DNA of 64,000 bases from Pseudomonas lundensis (GTDB lineage Bacteria; Pseudomonadota; Gammaproteobacteria; Pseudomonadales; Pseudomonadaceae): contig NZ_JYKY01000001.1 in the NCBI RefSeq assembly GCF_001042985.1, forward strand, positions 186,001 through 250,000. The letters run 5' to 3'. Of this stretch, positions 47,201 through 56,122 are shown in pieces (within the stretch, counting starts at the first letter, position 1; each line of letters begins with the position of its first letter). Position numbers and translations under genes: made by a program. The notes below the pieces were generated by a model. The model saw only the letters and a program-made list of their open reading frames with translations, had not been told where the DNA came from and searched no databases.

Positions 47201-47872
47201 TCAGTCGTCGAAATCTTTCCAACCGCCCATTTGCTTCCAGCTGTTGACGATGCCACAGAACAGCTCTGCCGTTTTTTCGGTGTCGTAACGCGCCGAATGC
47301 GCTTCCCGCCCATCGAAGTCGATATCAGCAGCCTGACAGGCTTTGGCGAGTACAGTCTGGCCGTACGCCAGGCCAGCCAGTGTGGCGGTGTCGAAGCTTG
47401 AGAACGGATGGAACGGGTTGCGTTTCATGTCCAGTCGAGCAACCGCAGCGTTCAGGAAGCCGAGGTCGAAACTGCTGTTATGGCCAACCAGGATGGCGCG
47501 TTTGCAGCCATTGGCTTTCAAGGCTTTGCGAACACCGCGGAAGATGTCAGTCAGGGCTGTTTCTTCGCTGACAGCCATGCGCAATGGATGATCCAGCTTG
47601 ATACCGGTGAACTCCAGCGCAGCCGGTTCAATGTTGGCGCCTTCGAACGGTTCCACGCGGTGGAAATAGGTGTGTTCAGGGAACACGAAGCCTTTCTCGT
47701 CCATGCCGATCGTGACCGCTGCGATTTCCAGCAATGCATCGGTTGAGCTGTTGAAACCGCCGGTTTCAACATCGATCACCACTGGCAGGTAACCGCGAAA
47801 GCGCTCAGCCATGGGGTGACGTGGGCCGCCATGCCCGCCTTCATGTTCATCGTCGAAATGGTCGTCACTCAC
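47201..47872 (-). CDS. rnt: Ribonuclease T
   Basis: 223-residue DEDD-family 3'-5' exoribonuclease that trims the 3' ends of tRNA and other stable RNAs. Exo motifs: [20 protein letters not shown] and [12 protein letters not shown]. The GTG start at 47872 overlaps the pyrC stop by 4 bp and has GGAGGAA 6 bases upstream, which decides it. The first 20 residues are His- and acid-rich, before the family's usual start. Translation is coupled to pyrC. Confidence 0.95.
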   Translation of the reverse strand: MSDDHFDDEHEGGHGGPRHPMAERFRGYLPVVIDVETGGFNSSTDALLEIAAVTIGMDEKGFVFPEHTYFHRVEPFEGANIEPAALEFTGIKLDHPLRMAVSEETALTDIFRGVRKALKANGCKRAILVGHNSSFDLGFLNAAVARLDMKRNPFHPFSSFDTATLAGLAYGQTVLAKACQAADIDFDGREAHSARYDTEKTAELFCGIVNSWKQMGGWKDFDD

Positions 47873-48915
47873 AGCTGTTCCTCCAGCAGGCGCCAGCGCA
47901 GTTTTTCACCGGCGCGCAGCGGGATTACGGTCAGCTCACCGAACGGCAGGCTGGTTGGGGCAGTCCACTCCTGGCGAACCAGTGTGATGTGTTCGGTGCT
48001 GGGTGCCAGTCCGTAGAAGCGAGGTCCGTTGAGGCTGGCAAAAGCCTCCAGCTTGTCCAGCGCATTACGCTGTTCGAAGGCTTCGGCGTACAACTCGATG
48101 GCTGCGTAGGAGGTGTAGCAACCAGCGCAGCCACAGGCCGCTTCTTTGGCGTGCTGGGCATGCGGTGCGGAGTCGGTCCCCAGGAAGAACTTCTCGCTAC
48201 CGCTGGTTGCTGCATCGAGCAGGGCATGCTGATGAGTATTACGCTTCAGGATCGGCAAGCAATAGAAGTGCGGGCGTATCCCCCCCACCAGCATATGGTT
48301 GCGGTTGTAAAGCAGGTGATGAGCAGTAATCGTTGCGGCGACTTGACTGGACGCTTCGTTGACGAACTGCACGGCGTCCGCAGTGGTGATGTGTTCGAAC
48401 ACCACTTTGAGCGTCGGAAAACGCTCTACAACACGGCGCATGTGCTCGTCGATGAAGATTTTCTCGCGATCAAATACGTCCACATCGGTGCGTGTCACTT
48501 CGCCGTGAATCAGCAAGGGCATTCCGACTTCAGCCATGGTTTCCAGCACCGGGAAAATAGCGTCAATACTGGTGACGCCAGAGTCGGAGTTGGTCGTTGC
48601 GCCTGCAGGATATAGCTTTGCAGCGTGTACGAAACCACTGGCTTTGGCTGTGCGAATGTCTTCAGGCTGTGTGCGATCGGTCAGATAGAGCACCATCAGC
48701 GGCTCGAAGCGGCTACCCGCAGGGCGAGCGGCCAAAATACGCTGGCGATAGGCATCAGCTTCGGCGGCATTACGCACCGGAGGCACCAGGTTGGGCATGA
48801 TGATGGCGCGGCCAAAAGTGCGCGCTACATCCGCGACAGTGTGAGGCAACACAGCACCATCTCGAAGATGTATGTGCCAGTCATCGGGACGCAGAAGGGT
48901 CAGGCGGTCGGACAT
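47869..48915 (-). CDS. pyrC: Dihydroorotase
   Basis: 348-residue zinc amidohydrolase that closes the dihydroorotate ring in pyrimidine synthesis. Metal ligands are visible: DWHIHLRDG, the carboxylated Lys in [19 protein letters not shown], and [10 protein letters not shown] at 48915 is used; the frame extends 20 codons further. It is followed by rnt in a two-gene operon. Divergent to motY. Confidence 0.96.
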   Translation of the reverse strand: MSDRLTLLRPDDWHIHLRDGAVLPHTVADVARTFGRAIIMPNLVPPVRNAAEADAYRQRILAARPAGSRFEPLMVLYLTDRTQPEDIRTAKASGFVHAAKLYPAGATTNSDSGVTSIDAIFPVLETMAEVGMPLLIHGEVTRTDVDVFDREKIFIDEHMRRVVERFPTLKVVFEHITTADAVQFVNEASSQVAATITAHHLLYNRNHMLVGGIRPHFYCLPILKRNTHQHALLDAATSGSEKFFLGTDSAPHAQHAKEAACGCAGCYTSYAAIELYAEAFEQRNALDKLEAFASLNGPRFYGLAPSTEHITLVRQEWTAPTSLPFGELTVIPLRAGEKLRWRLLEEQL

Positions 48916-49070
48916 TGGGGATTCCAGGCGGGTCAAACTGAGGCGAATCCTACCGGAAAACACTCTGTCAGGCACTCGCTATCAAGTTTTGCGGCGCTTA
49001 ACCGATATCTTTTGAGAATGTCGTCTATCTGTTTGCTGTTTTTTTGCAGTACAAGCCTGTGGAGCCGCCC

Positions 49071-49976
49071 GTGCGCCAGCGTTATCTAGCCCTACTCAGT
49101 ATGTTTGCCAGCCTGCCTGCCATGGCCCTGACTTTCCAGACCCGTCTGGAGAATATCGAGTGGAAGGTGGAAGGTGACAAATTCGAGTGCCGTCTGATTC
49201 AGCCCATCACGGACTTCGGTTCCGGGGTTTTCGTGCGCCGTGCGGGTGAACAGGCCATTTTTCGCCTGAATGCCTTCAACGCCATGCTCGGTGAGGGTTC
49301 TGCCACGTTGCTGGCTGCCGCAGCTCCCTGGCAGCCGGGGCGCGGAGATATCAACCTTGGCTCGGTACGTATTGGTCGGGGTCAAGTCTTGTTCAACAGT
49401 TCCCAGGCACAGGCCGCAAGCCTGGTGCGCGGTTTGCTGGAGGGGCGTACTCCGTTAGTCAGGCATTATTCCTCGACCAGCGGAACGTCCGAGGTTCGTT
49501 TGCTACCCGTCAAGTTTCGTCAGGCGTATAGCGATTACGAAGCCTGTACGACCAAACTGTTACCCAAAAACTTTGAACAGGTACGTCAAAGCCAGATCGG
49601 TTTTCCCGGGGGAGGGATCGATCTGGACAATCAGGCGCGGGCAAACTTACAGGTCATGGTGGAATACATGAAGGCAGATCCTTCGGTAAACCACATCACG
49701 CTGGATGGGCACTCGGACAACTCCGGTAATCGTCTGACCAATCGTGATTTGTCCCGGCGCCGAGCCTTGGCCGTGATGGATTTCTTCAAAGAAAACGGGA
49801 TTCAAGAGTCGCAAATCACCCTGCGGTTTCACGGAGAACAGTACCCGTTGGTGCGCAATTCCAGCGCTGCGAATCGTGCAAGAAATCGCCGTGTCAGCGT
49901 GCGGCTTGAACGGGTCGCCGCGCCGGAAAAAACCACTTCCCCTGTAGGTACCACAAACCCTGCAAGCGTCTCTTAA
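49071..49976 (+). CDS. motY: Sodium-type flagellar motor protein MotY
   Basis: 301-residue periplasmic protein of the flagellar T ring. A signal peptide (about 1-19, ending PAMA) precedes a MotY N-terminal domain and a C-terminal OmpA-like peptidoglycan-binding domain (ITLDGHSDNSGNRLTNRDLS, RRRALAVMDFF, NRRVSVRLE). I chose GTG at 49071 with GGAG 7 bases upstream. It stands between pyrC and argG as in P. aeruginosa (PA3526), where MotY is needed for full swimming with the MotCD/AB stators. Confidence 0.93.
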   Translation: MRQRYLALLSMFASLPAMALTFQTRLENIEWKVEGDKFECRLIQPITDFGSGVFVRRAGEQAIFRLNAFNAMLGEGSATLLAAAAPWQPGRGDINLGSVRIGRGQVLFNSSQAQAASLVRGLLEGRTPLVRHYSSTSGTSEVRLLPVKFRQAYSDYEACTTKLLPKNFEQVRQSQIGFPGGGIDLDNQARANLQVMVEYMKADPSVNHITLDGHSDNSGNRLTNRDLSRRRALAVMDFFKENGIQESQITLRFHGEQYPLVRNSSAANRARNRRVSVRLERVAAPEKTTSPVGTTNPASVS

Positions 49977-50009
49977 AGCAGTCACCGTCGTCGCGCTATT
50001 GAAACTAAC

Positions 50010-50046
50010 TGTCGCTTTGTCGTCTTAAGCTGTCGCGCCTCTGTAA
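50010..50046. promoter_or_regulatory. ArgR-type half-sites upstream of argG
   Basis: TGTCGC occurs at 50010-50015 and 50031-50036, exactly 21 bp apart. The second is followed by 8 bases and AA, matching TGTCGC-N8-AA. Two direct half-sites two helical turns apart are what pseudomonad ArgR uses. They end 58 bp before the argG start. Confidence 0.6.
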
Positions 50047-50104
50047 TTTTTGCAACTTGAGCGGTAGACTGTTCGGCTTTTCGAACAACCCGTGGAGTGA
50101 TGGC

Positions 50105-51322
50105 ATGGCGGACGTAAACAAGGTCGTTCTGGCTTATTCGGGCGGCCTGGACACTTCGGTGATCCTGAAGTGGCTGCAGGATACTTATAACTGTGAAGTC
50201 GTAACCTTTACCGCTGACCTGGGTCAGGGTGAAGAGGTCGAACCTGCACGTGCCAAGGCGCAAGCCATGGGCGTCAAGGAAATCTATATTGACGACCTGC
50301 GCGAAGAGTTTGTTCGAGACTTCGTGTTCCCGATGTTCCGCGCCAATACTGTTTACGAAGGTGAGTACCTGCTGGGTACCTCCATCGCTCGTCCGCTGAT
50401 TGCCAAACGCCTGATTGAAATCGCCAACGAAACGGGCGCTGATGCCATTTCCCACGGTGCTACCGGTAAAGGCAACGACCAGGTACGTTTCGAGCTTGGG
50501 GCCTACGCACTGAAACCCGGCGTAAAAGTCATTGCGCCGTGGCGTGAATGGGATCTGCTCTCGCGTGAAAAATTGATGGATTACGCTGAAAAGCATGCAA
50601 TCCCTATCGAACGTCACGGTAACAAAAAATCCCCTTACTCCATGGACGCCAACCTGCTTCATATCTCGTACGAAGGCGGTGTGCTGGAAGACACCTGGAC
50701 CGAGCACGAAGAAGACATGTGGCGCTGGACCAAGTCCCCGGAAGATGCGCCGAACACCCCGACGTATCTGGAACTGACCTATCGCAATGGCGACATCGTG
50801 GCGTTGGACGGCGTTGAAATGACGCCTGCGACGGTTTTGGCCACTCTGAATCGTATTGGTGGGGAAAACGGCATTGGCCGTCTGGATATTGTTGAAAACC
50901 GCTACGTTGGCATGAAATCCCGTGGTTGCTACGAAACCCCGGGCGGCACCATCATGCTGCGTGCTCACAGGGCGATAGAGTCGATTACGCTGGACCGCGA
51001 AGTGGCGCACTTGAAAGATGAGTTGATGCCTAAATACGCCAGCCTGATTTACACCGGCTACTGGTGGAGCCCGGAGCGCGTTATGTTGCAACAGATGATT
51101 GACGCCTCTCAAGCCCACGTGAATGGTGTAGTTCGTCTAAAACTCTACAAAGGTAATGTCATCGTTACCGGCCGTAAGTCCGATCAATCGTTGTTTGATG
51201 CAAATATTGCAACTTTTGAGGAGGATGGTGGTGCTTACAATCAGGCTGATGCAGCTGGTTTTATCAAGCTAAACGCACTGCGCATGCGCATTGCGGCGAA
51301 CAAGGGCCGTAGCTTTTTCTGA
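50105..51322 (+). CDS. argG: Argininosuccinate synthase
   Basis: 405-residue ATP-dependent ligase of citrulline and aspartate in arginine synthesis. The ATP-binding P-loop is [33 protein letters not shown] and [11 protein letters not shown] are the other catalytic blocks. GGAG lies 9 bases before the ATG at 50105. Together with argF in the same window it forms part of the ArgR regulon. A strong terminator follows. Confidence 0.97.
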   Translation: MADVNKVVLAYSGGLDTSVILKWLQDTYNCEVVTFTADLGQGEEVEPARAKAQAMGVKEIYIDDLREEFVRDFVFPMFRANTVYEGEYLLGTSIARPLIAKRLIEIANETGADAISHGATGKGNDQVRFELGAYALKPGVKVIAPWREWDLLSREKLMDYAEKHAIPIERHGNKKSPYSMDANLLHISYEGGVLEDTWTEHEEDMWRWTKSPEDAPNTPTYLELTYRNGDIVALDGVEMTPATVLATLNRIGGENGIGRLDIVENRYVGMKSRGCYETPGGTIMLRAHRAIESITLDREVAHLKDELMPKYASLIYTGYWWSPERVMLQQMIDASQAHVNGVVRLKLYKGNVIVTGRKSDQSLFDANIATFEEDGGAYNQADAAGFIKLNALRMRIAANKGRSFF

Positions 51323-51337
51323 TTAAGAGCGGCTTTC

Positions 51338-51371
51338 GAAAAAAACCCCGGCCACTGGTCGGGGTTTTTTT
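51338..51371 (+). terminator. Terminator of argG
   Basis: AACCCCGGCCACTGGTCGGGGTT (core 51344-51366) forms a stem-loop preceded by A and followed by eight T. It may also stop leftward transcription of the neighbouring unknown gene. Confidence 0.92.
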
Positions 51372-51400
51372 TAGGTGAGTGTTTAGGCATGACTATATGT

Positions 51401-52189
51401 TCAATAGGTTGTGCTCAATGCGTCTGTTTCAGTGTTGTAAGTGAAAATAGTGGTTGTCTCCCATAGCTGAAATTTTTTATAAATCAGGGGGGGTAAAGGG
51501 TGTTTGTTTATCAGTGCGTTGACGTGGCTATTGATTAATAGGATAAGCACCTTGTTTTTGTCGGCCGAGTGTCTTGCTGAGGTCATGGTTTCGTAAATTA
51601 ATGACAGCACTTCTTCAAGTTCATGTTTGTTCATCAAGTGTTTGTCCGAACGTGTCAGGTTGGCAACGTGCAACCCCTCTGTAATGGCCCTTCTAAAGGT
51701 TTTGTGTTTGGCTGAATCCATTTCTTTATGCCGTTTGCCAGCCTCTGTGAGCGTCTTTTTGGTGCTTTGTTTAAGGTGGGCTTGTTGGGCATATGTTTGG
51801 CTTTGAGGCAGCAGTATGAGGTTGTGCGGGGTGCAAAAGCTAAACCTGATGTCTGGGTGATCGGTTATTTTTTTTGGCGCTGATTTCGAGCGTGCAGGCA
51901 GACTGTCATGACATTCTTTGCCTGGTTGTATTGCGTGAATGTTGGATTCTAAAAAGTTTTTTTCATTTGAGAAATCCGAGGGCGAGTAGAGTCTTTTGTT
52001 ATTGAAATTTAAAGTTATAAAGAAAAGTATAACCAGCGCAATCGGGAAAGCGACTAAAAACCAAACGTAGATCTCCTGATTCTCCTTGTTAATGTAAGGC
52101 AGGGACACGGAGGCTGAGGCTTGCGTCAGTATTGAGAAAATGGCAATCACCGTCAGCGGATTTTTGGTGGTGGGTTTGCTCTTAAGCAT
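51401..52189 (-). CDS. Unrecognised membrane protein in an AT-rich slot
   Basis: 262-residue protein with no family I recognise. Two hydrophobic segments lie at about residues 13-34 and 41-62, and the rest is a polar, Lys/Ser/Thr-rich cytoplasmic or periplasmic part. The last 100 residues (from about KRHKEMDSAKHK) look helical. ATG at 52189 follows an AGG triplet 7 bases upstream. Its codon use and AT content differ clearly from argG and nth on either side, which suggests recent acquisition. It is alone on this strand. Called as a real gene because the frame is long for its AT content. Confidence 0.6.
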   Translation of the reverse strand: MLKSKPTTKNPLTVIAIFSILTQASASVSLPYINKENQEIYVWFLVAFPIALVILFFITLNFNNKRLYSPSDFSNEKNFLESNIHAIQPGKECHDSLPARSKSAPKKITDHPDIRFSFCTPHNLILLPQSQTYAQQAHLKQSTKKTLTEAGKRHKEMDSAKHKTFRRAITEGLHVANLTRSDKHLMNKHELEEVLSLIYETMTSARHSADKNKVLILLINSHVNALINKHPLPPLIYKKFQLWETTTIFTYNTETDALSTTY

Positions 52190-53178
52190 AAGGGAACCTA
52201 TTTGTCTGAAAAGACCTCGATTAATGAAGGAAAGTAAGAGTAGTCGGATGGAAATTATTTTTCGATGTTATTAAGAGGTCTTAGGCGTTTTTAATAGTGT
52301 GTCTATTTATAAACTTAGACGTGGGGTTTTGAATGTGCAAGTTTAACGTTGTTTGAAGTGGGCGATAGGTGATGAATGTTTTGCCCCTGAAATTTTTTTG
52401 GATGTAGTCCTGATCGCAAGTCGAAGAAGGAGTTTTTACGGGGATTAATCCTTTCTCGCGCTGATGTTTTATGCGTCATTGATGTCTCTGTTTTCAGCGT
52501 TATGGCGAGTCCTGTAAAAATATGAGTTAAATGATCCTTGCATATTTTTCCGAATGATCTGTAGTACCTTTCCTTAAGTGATAATTTGAAATACTTTCTT
52601 GAGAAATAAGAGTAGATTTTGCCGGGTGAGATTAAACGTGTGTGGCGGCACATAAGAGCGTGCTAGTGTGGTTCGCCTGCATAGTTTAAGAATATTTTGT
52701 AGTGATATTTATGTGTATCCACTGTCTTCAGACGAATTTTCATGTCTGTACGTGTTGTCACAACGAATATCATTGATATAAGGTTTGTCACAAGTAAATG
52801 AGTCTAAGGCTGTTTTTGAAACGCAGCAGGTGCATGTGTCAATCCACATAAGGGAGGGATCTCAGGAAGTAAATGACATGTATGGTGTTACGTCAAAGTG
52901 TCGCTTGCGTAGGTGCGATGGAATTGCAATAAAACACTCGTTTGATTAATCGTGTGTCCGTACATGCTGTGGGATACGGTTTTTATTTCGTGAGGATGTC
53001 CACGCTTTGACAAGCGGGAAGCTTTTCTTTAGAGCAGTTTTTTGTAGGGAAAATCGTTATTTTATGTAGGTGATGTCTTTGGCTGTTAGTGCTCGGGGGG
53101 GGGCGCTATGCCCAGGGTGTTACGACTAGGCTATTGTGCTGACTCTAAAAATTCGAACAGCGAAAATTGGAATTACCC
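52190..53178. other. AT-rich region without a convincing gene
   Basis: Nearly 1 kb, strongly AT-rich. A 112-codon frame at 52315-52653 (minus) starts with ATG but is basic, low in complexity and has no ribosome site; it may be a gene remnant. A run of nine G lies at 53095-53103. TTGACA at 53007-53012, 17 bases and TAGAGC give a possible promoter for the downstream regulator, with a leader of about 140 nt. Confidence 0.5.
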
Positions 53179-53805
53179 ATGAATAAAGTGCTGATCGTGG
53201 ATGATCATCCCGTGATCCGTCTTGCTGTACGTATGCTCATGGAACGACATGGCTATGAAGTCGTTGCTGAGACGGATAACGGTGTGGATGCATTACAACT
53301 TGCGCGTGAACATGCGCCGGATATTGTGATACTCGACATAGGGATACCTAAGCTGGACGGGCTGGAAGTGATTGCTCGTCTTTCAACTCCGGCGCTGCCT
53401 GTGAAAGTACTGGTTTTAACTTCACAAGCGCCGGGACATTTTTCCATGCGTTGCATGCAAGCCGGGGCGGCGGGATATGTATGCAAGCAGCAGGATCTGA
53501 CAGAGTTACTCAGTGCAATAAAAGCGGTGTTGTCGGGTTACAGTTACTTTCCTAATCAGGCATTGCACTCAGTGCGTACCAGTCTCGGCAATGCCAGTGA
53601 GGCCGATATGGTTAATCGGTTATCGGGCAGGGAGATGATGGTGCTGCAGCAATTAGCGCGCGGGAAAAGTAACAAGGACATTGCCGACGGGATGTTCTTG
53701 AGTAACAAGACAGTCAGTACATACAAAACGCGCTTGTTACTGAAACTCAATGCCCGATCCCTGGTTGATCTGATCGAGCTTGCTCAGCGAAACGGCTTGG
53801 TGTGA
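53179..53805 (+). CDS. Orphan NarL/FixJ-type response regulator
   Basis: 208-residue regulator of the BvgA/RocA class. The receiver domain has the acidic pair DDHP at 8-11 and phospho-acceptor Asp53 in IVILDIGIPKLDG. The C-terminal LuxR-type helix-turn-helix is LSGREMMVLQQLARGKSNKD then NKTVSTYKTRLLLKL. ATG at 53179 follows TTGGAA about 8 bases upstream. No sensor kinase is adjacent, so the partner is elsewhere. It lies in the AT-rich slot; its own composition is intermediate. Confidence 0.9.
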   Translation: MNKVLIVDDHPVIRLAVRMLMERHGYEVVAETDNGVDALQLAREHAPDIVILDIGIPKLDGLEVIARLSTPALPVKVLVLTSQAPGHFSMRCMQAGAAGYVCKQQDLTELLSAIKAVLSGYSYFPNQALHSVRTSLGNASEADMVNRLSGREMMVLQQLARGKSNKDIADGMFLSNKTVSTYKTRLLLKLNARSLVDLIELAQRNGLV

Positions 53806-53835
53806 ACGGCGGCGCCATTACGTTTCACCTTTAGA

Positions 53836-53866
53836 CGGCTATCTCGCGTGTGTAGCGAGATAGCCG
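53836..53866. terminator. Perfect 12-bp hairpin after the NarL-type regulator gene
   Basis: CGGCTATCTCGC (53836-53847) pairs with GCGAGATAGCCG (53855-53866) across seven bases, 31 bp after the regulator stop. There is no T run on either side, so it may be a Rho-assisted or processing signal. Confidence 0.55.
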
Positions 53867-53883
53867 TACGCTCTGGCTCCCAG

Positions 53884-53912
53884 AAAAAAAGCCTCTTTGT
53901 GCAGGAGGCTTT
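53884..53912 (-). terminator. Terminator of the small PA3496-like gene
   Basis: On the minus strand AAAGCCTC and GAGGCTTT pair across nine bases and are followed by a T run. It begins about 9 bp after the small gene's stop codon. Confidence 0.85.
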
Positions 53913-53920
53913 CCAGCTGA

Positions 53921-54103
53921 TCAGAGATCGAAGTCATAGTCCGAAAGCTGCTTCTGGAGTCTTCTTTCTTCCAGAAGATTATCAATGGTTCTGCGTTTGG
54001 CGAGATTGGTCTTCGCCACCTCCGGAGCCGGGACGACCTCTTCCTCCTGCTCGTCTGACACAAGCTCTTCGTCTACATCCAGTTCTTCTTTGCCAGTGCT
54101 CAT
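53921..54103 (-). CDS. Small conserved acidic protein, PA3496-like
   Basis: 60-residue soluble protein, highly acidic in the first half (MSTGKEELDVDEELVSDEQE) and basic in the second (TNLAKRRTIDNLLEERRLQK). It resembles the small protein encoded beside nth in P. aeruginosa (PA3496), annotated as possibly linked to envelope integrity; the function is not known. ATG at 54103 has GGAG 8 bases upstream; the earlier GTG lies inside that site. It has its own terminator. Confidence 0.8.
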   Translation of the reverse strand: MSTGKEELDVDEELVSDEQEEEVVPAPEVAKTNLAKRRTIDNLLEERRLQKQLSDYDFDL

Positions 54104-54209
54104 TCTGCTCACTCCAGACCAAGACAGCTATTGGCGCCCCTTATAGCGACAAACATCGCCAGGGTAAAAAAGATTTTCTCAATCGATCAGTGAATAAAAT
54201 CGCTATCGC

Positions 54210-54848
54210 TCAATCATCAGACGTCTTTTCCTTAAAGTCGCACAGGTCTTCAATTCGGCAGCTCCCGCATCTGGGCTTACGTGCTTGGCACACATAGCGC
54301 CCATGGAGGATGAGCCAATGGTGCGCATCCAGCAGGTAGGGCTTGGGCACGAACTTCATCAGTTGCTTTTCGACCTCCACCACATTTTTGCCCGGCGCCA
54401 AGCCGGTACGGTTGCTTACACGAAAAATATGAGTATCGACGGCCATGGCAACCTGCCTGAACGCGGTGTTTAGCACCACATTCGCCGTTTTGCGGCCGAC
54501 ACCCGGAAGTGCTTCGAGCGCTTCCCGTGTCTGCGGCACTTGGCTGTCATGTCGCTCAATCAGTAACCGGCATGCCTCAATCACGTTTTTGGCCTTGCTG
54601 TTATACAAGCCGATGGTCTTGATGTACTCCGATAAGCCGTCCACTCCCAGAGCGTAGATGGCTTCTGGCGTATTCGCGACCGGAAACAATTTGGCCATAG
54701 CCTTGTTGACGCTCACGTCGGTTGCCTGTGCGGACAAAATAACCGCGATCAACAGTTCGAAGGGCGATGAGTAAGCCAGCTCCGTTTTGGGCTCAGGATT
54801 GTCTTCGTGGAATCGACGAAATATTTCAAGGCGCTTTGCGGCGTTCAT
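54210..54848 (-). CDS. nth: Endonuclease III
   Basis: 212-residue DNA glycosylase/AP lyase for oxidised pyrimidines. The helix-hairpin-helix LPGVGRKTANVVL contains the catalytic Lys; the catalytic Asp is in AVDTHIFRVSNR; the four-Cys [4Fe-4S] loop is CQARKPRCGSCRIEDLC near the C-terminus. Length fits the family (211 in E. coli). In P. aeruginosa nth follows the rsx operon; here only rsxB remains beside it, 69 bp upstream. Confidence 0.96.
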   Translation of the reverse strand: MNAAKRLEIFRRFHEDNPEPKTELAYSSPFELLIAVILSAQATDVSVNKAMAKLFPVANTPEAIYALGVDGLSEYIKTIGLYNSKAKNVIEACRLLIERHDSQVPQTREALEALPGVGRKTANVVLNTAFRQVAMAVDTHIFRVSNRTGLAPGKNVVEVEKQLMKFVPKPYLLDAHHWLILHGRYVCQARKPRCGSCRIEDLCDFKEKTSDD

Positions 54849-54917
54849 GAGTAGTGGCGTTTCCTGATGGGCTGTCGGTTTATGCGCGGTAGAAAATGTG
54901 TATCAATCTGAAAAATA

Positions 54918-55913
54918 TCAAGCGCTAGCGTCGTGCAACGAAATAATCAGCCGTTCTGCGCGATCCGCGGCCTCTTTTAATGGCGCCAACTCTTCGGTTG
55001 AGCGATTCAGGCTGATGGCTTTGTTCAGCTCTGCCCGGCGCAGTGCCAATTGAATTTTTGCGCGCTTGAGATCGGCGCCCTGGGTGCTGGCTGTGGGCGC
55101 CAAGGGCTGAGGTGTTTTTTCAAGTGTCGCCAATACCTGTTCGGCAGATTCAAATTGTTGCCCGAGCACGTTGAGTTGGGCTTGTTGTTGCGCTGTAGGA
55201 GGGTGGCCAAAGGCTTTGAGTGACTTGTGCAGTTGAGCGCGGGCCATGGCCAGCGTAATTTTGGCCTTTTTAAGCGTCGCTTCATCGCTGCCGGGTGTGC
55301 TGGAGATGGATTGCACGTCGGATTCGCGCGTTGTCGGGTGGCCCACCGCAACAGGTTGGGAGCGTGCAGCGCGTGCGGCTTGCCTGATCTCATCTTCACG
55401 CTTGAGGCGGGCTTCACGTTGTTCATAACGAAAACGTGCATGTTGCCGTTTTTGTGCGCGGGCTTGGTACTCGTCCGTACGCTGTGCAAGCCCACCAATC
55501 ACCGCAATGACGTTCTCGGGGAGTGGGCGCATTTCAATGCAGTCTACCGGGCAGGGCGCAACACACAGGTCGCAGCCTGTGCATTCATCCACGATTACGC
55601 TGTGCATCAGCTTGGCAGCGCCGAGAATGGCATCAACCGGGCAAGCCTGAATGCATTTGGTGCAGCCGATGCATTCAGCTTCGCGGATGTAGGCAACTTG
55701 AGCTGCAGCAGATCCGCGCTCTGCGTCGAGGGCAATGACAGGCACCTGGAGCAACTGTGCGAGGGCATGAAGGGTTTCTTCGCCACCAGGAGGGCATTTG
55801 TTAATCGCTTCGCCCTGCGCAATCCCTTGTGCATAAGGTTTGCAGCCCGGGTGGCCGCATTTTCCGCACTGGGTTTGCGGCAATAAGGCGTCGATCTGTT
55901 GTATCAGGCTCAT
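54918..55913 (-). CDS. rsxB: RsxB/RnfB-like ferredoxin, orphan
   Basis: 331-residue iron-sulfur protein. The N-terminal four-Cys domain ([14 protein letters not shown] ... NKCPPGG) and two [4Fe-4S] ferredoxin motifs ([14 protein letters not shown] and [14 protein letters not shown]) match RnfB. It lacks the usual N-terminal membrane helix and adds a C-terminal region of about 180 residues rich in Ala, Gln and Lys with helical repeats ([34 protein letters not shown]). No rsxA, C, D, G or E gene is adjacent: metG is on one side and nth on the other. Its electron partner is unknown. Confidence 0.88.
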   Translation of the reverse strand: MSLIQQIDALLPQTQCGKCGHPGCKPYAQGIAQGEAINKCPPGGEETLHALAQLLQVPVIALDAERGSAAAQVAYIREAECIGCTKCIQACPVDAILGAAKLMHSVIVDECTGCDLCVAPCPVDCIEMRPLPENVIAVIGGLAQRTDEYQARAQKRQHARFRYEQREARLKREDEIRQAARAARSQPVAVGHPTTRESDVQSISSTPGSDEATLKKAKITLAMARAQLHKSLKAFGHPPTAQQQAQLNVLGQQFESAEQVLATLEKTPQPLAPTASTQGADLKRAKIQLALRRAELNKAISLNRSTEELAPLKEAADRAERLIISLHDASA

Positions 55914-56122
55914 TGTGTGATGTTTCCAACGACAGCAAGCCGTCCGCTGCGCTCATGATCAGGGAATCATCGAAACGGGCTTGGTAGTAACGCGTGAATG
56001 TCAGGTCAGTCATGGTCGCCGTCAAGCGAGGGTGCTGATTATCCGATAAGGCAGGAAGGGAGGCTACTGTAGAACGTTCGCTGACGACCCGCAGGTCGTC
56101 AGCGAATGTGAGGCGCGGTGTC

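Noticed and set aside
52315..52653. 112-codon frame (minus) in the AT-rich slot
   Set aside because: Very basic, no ribosome site and no family similarity; possible remnant, not supportable as a gene.
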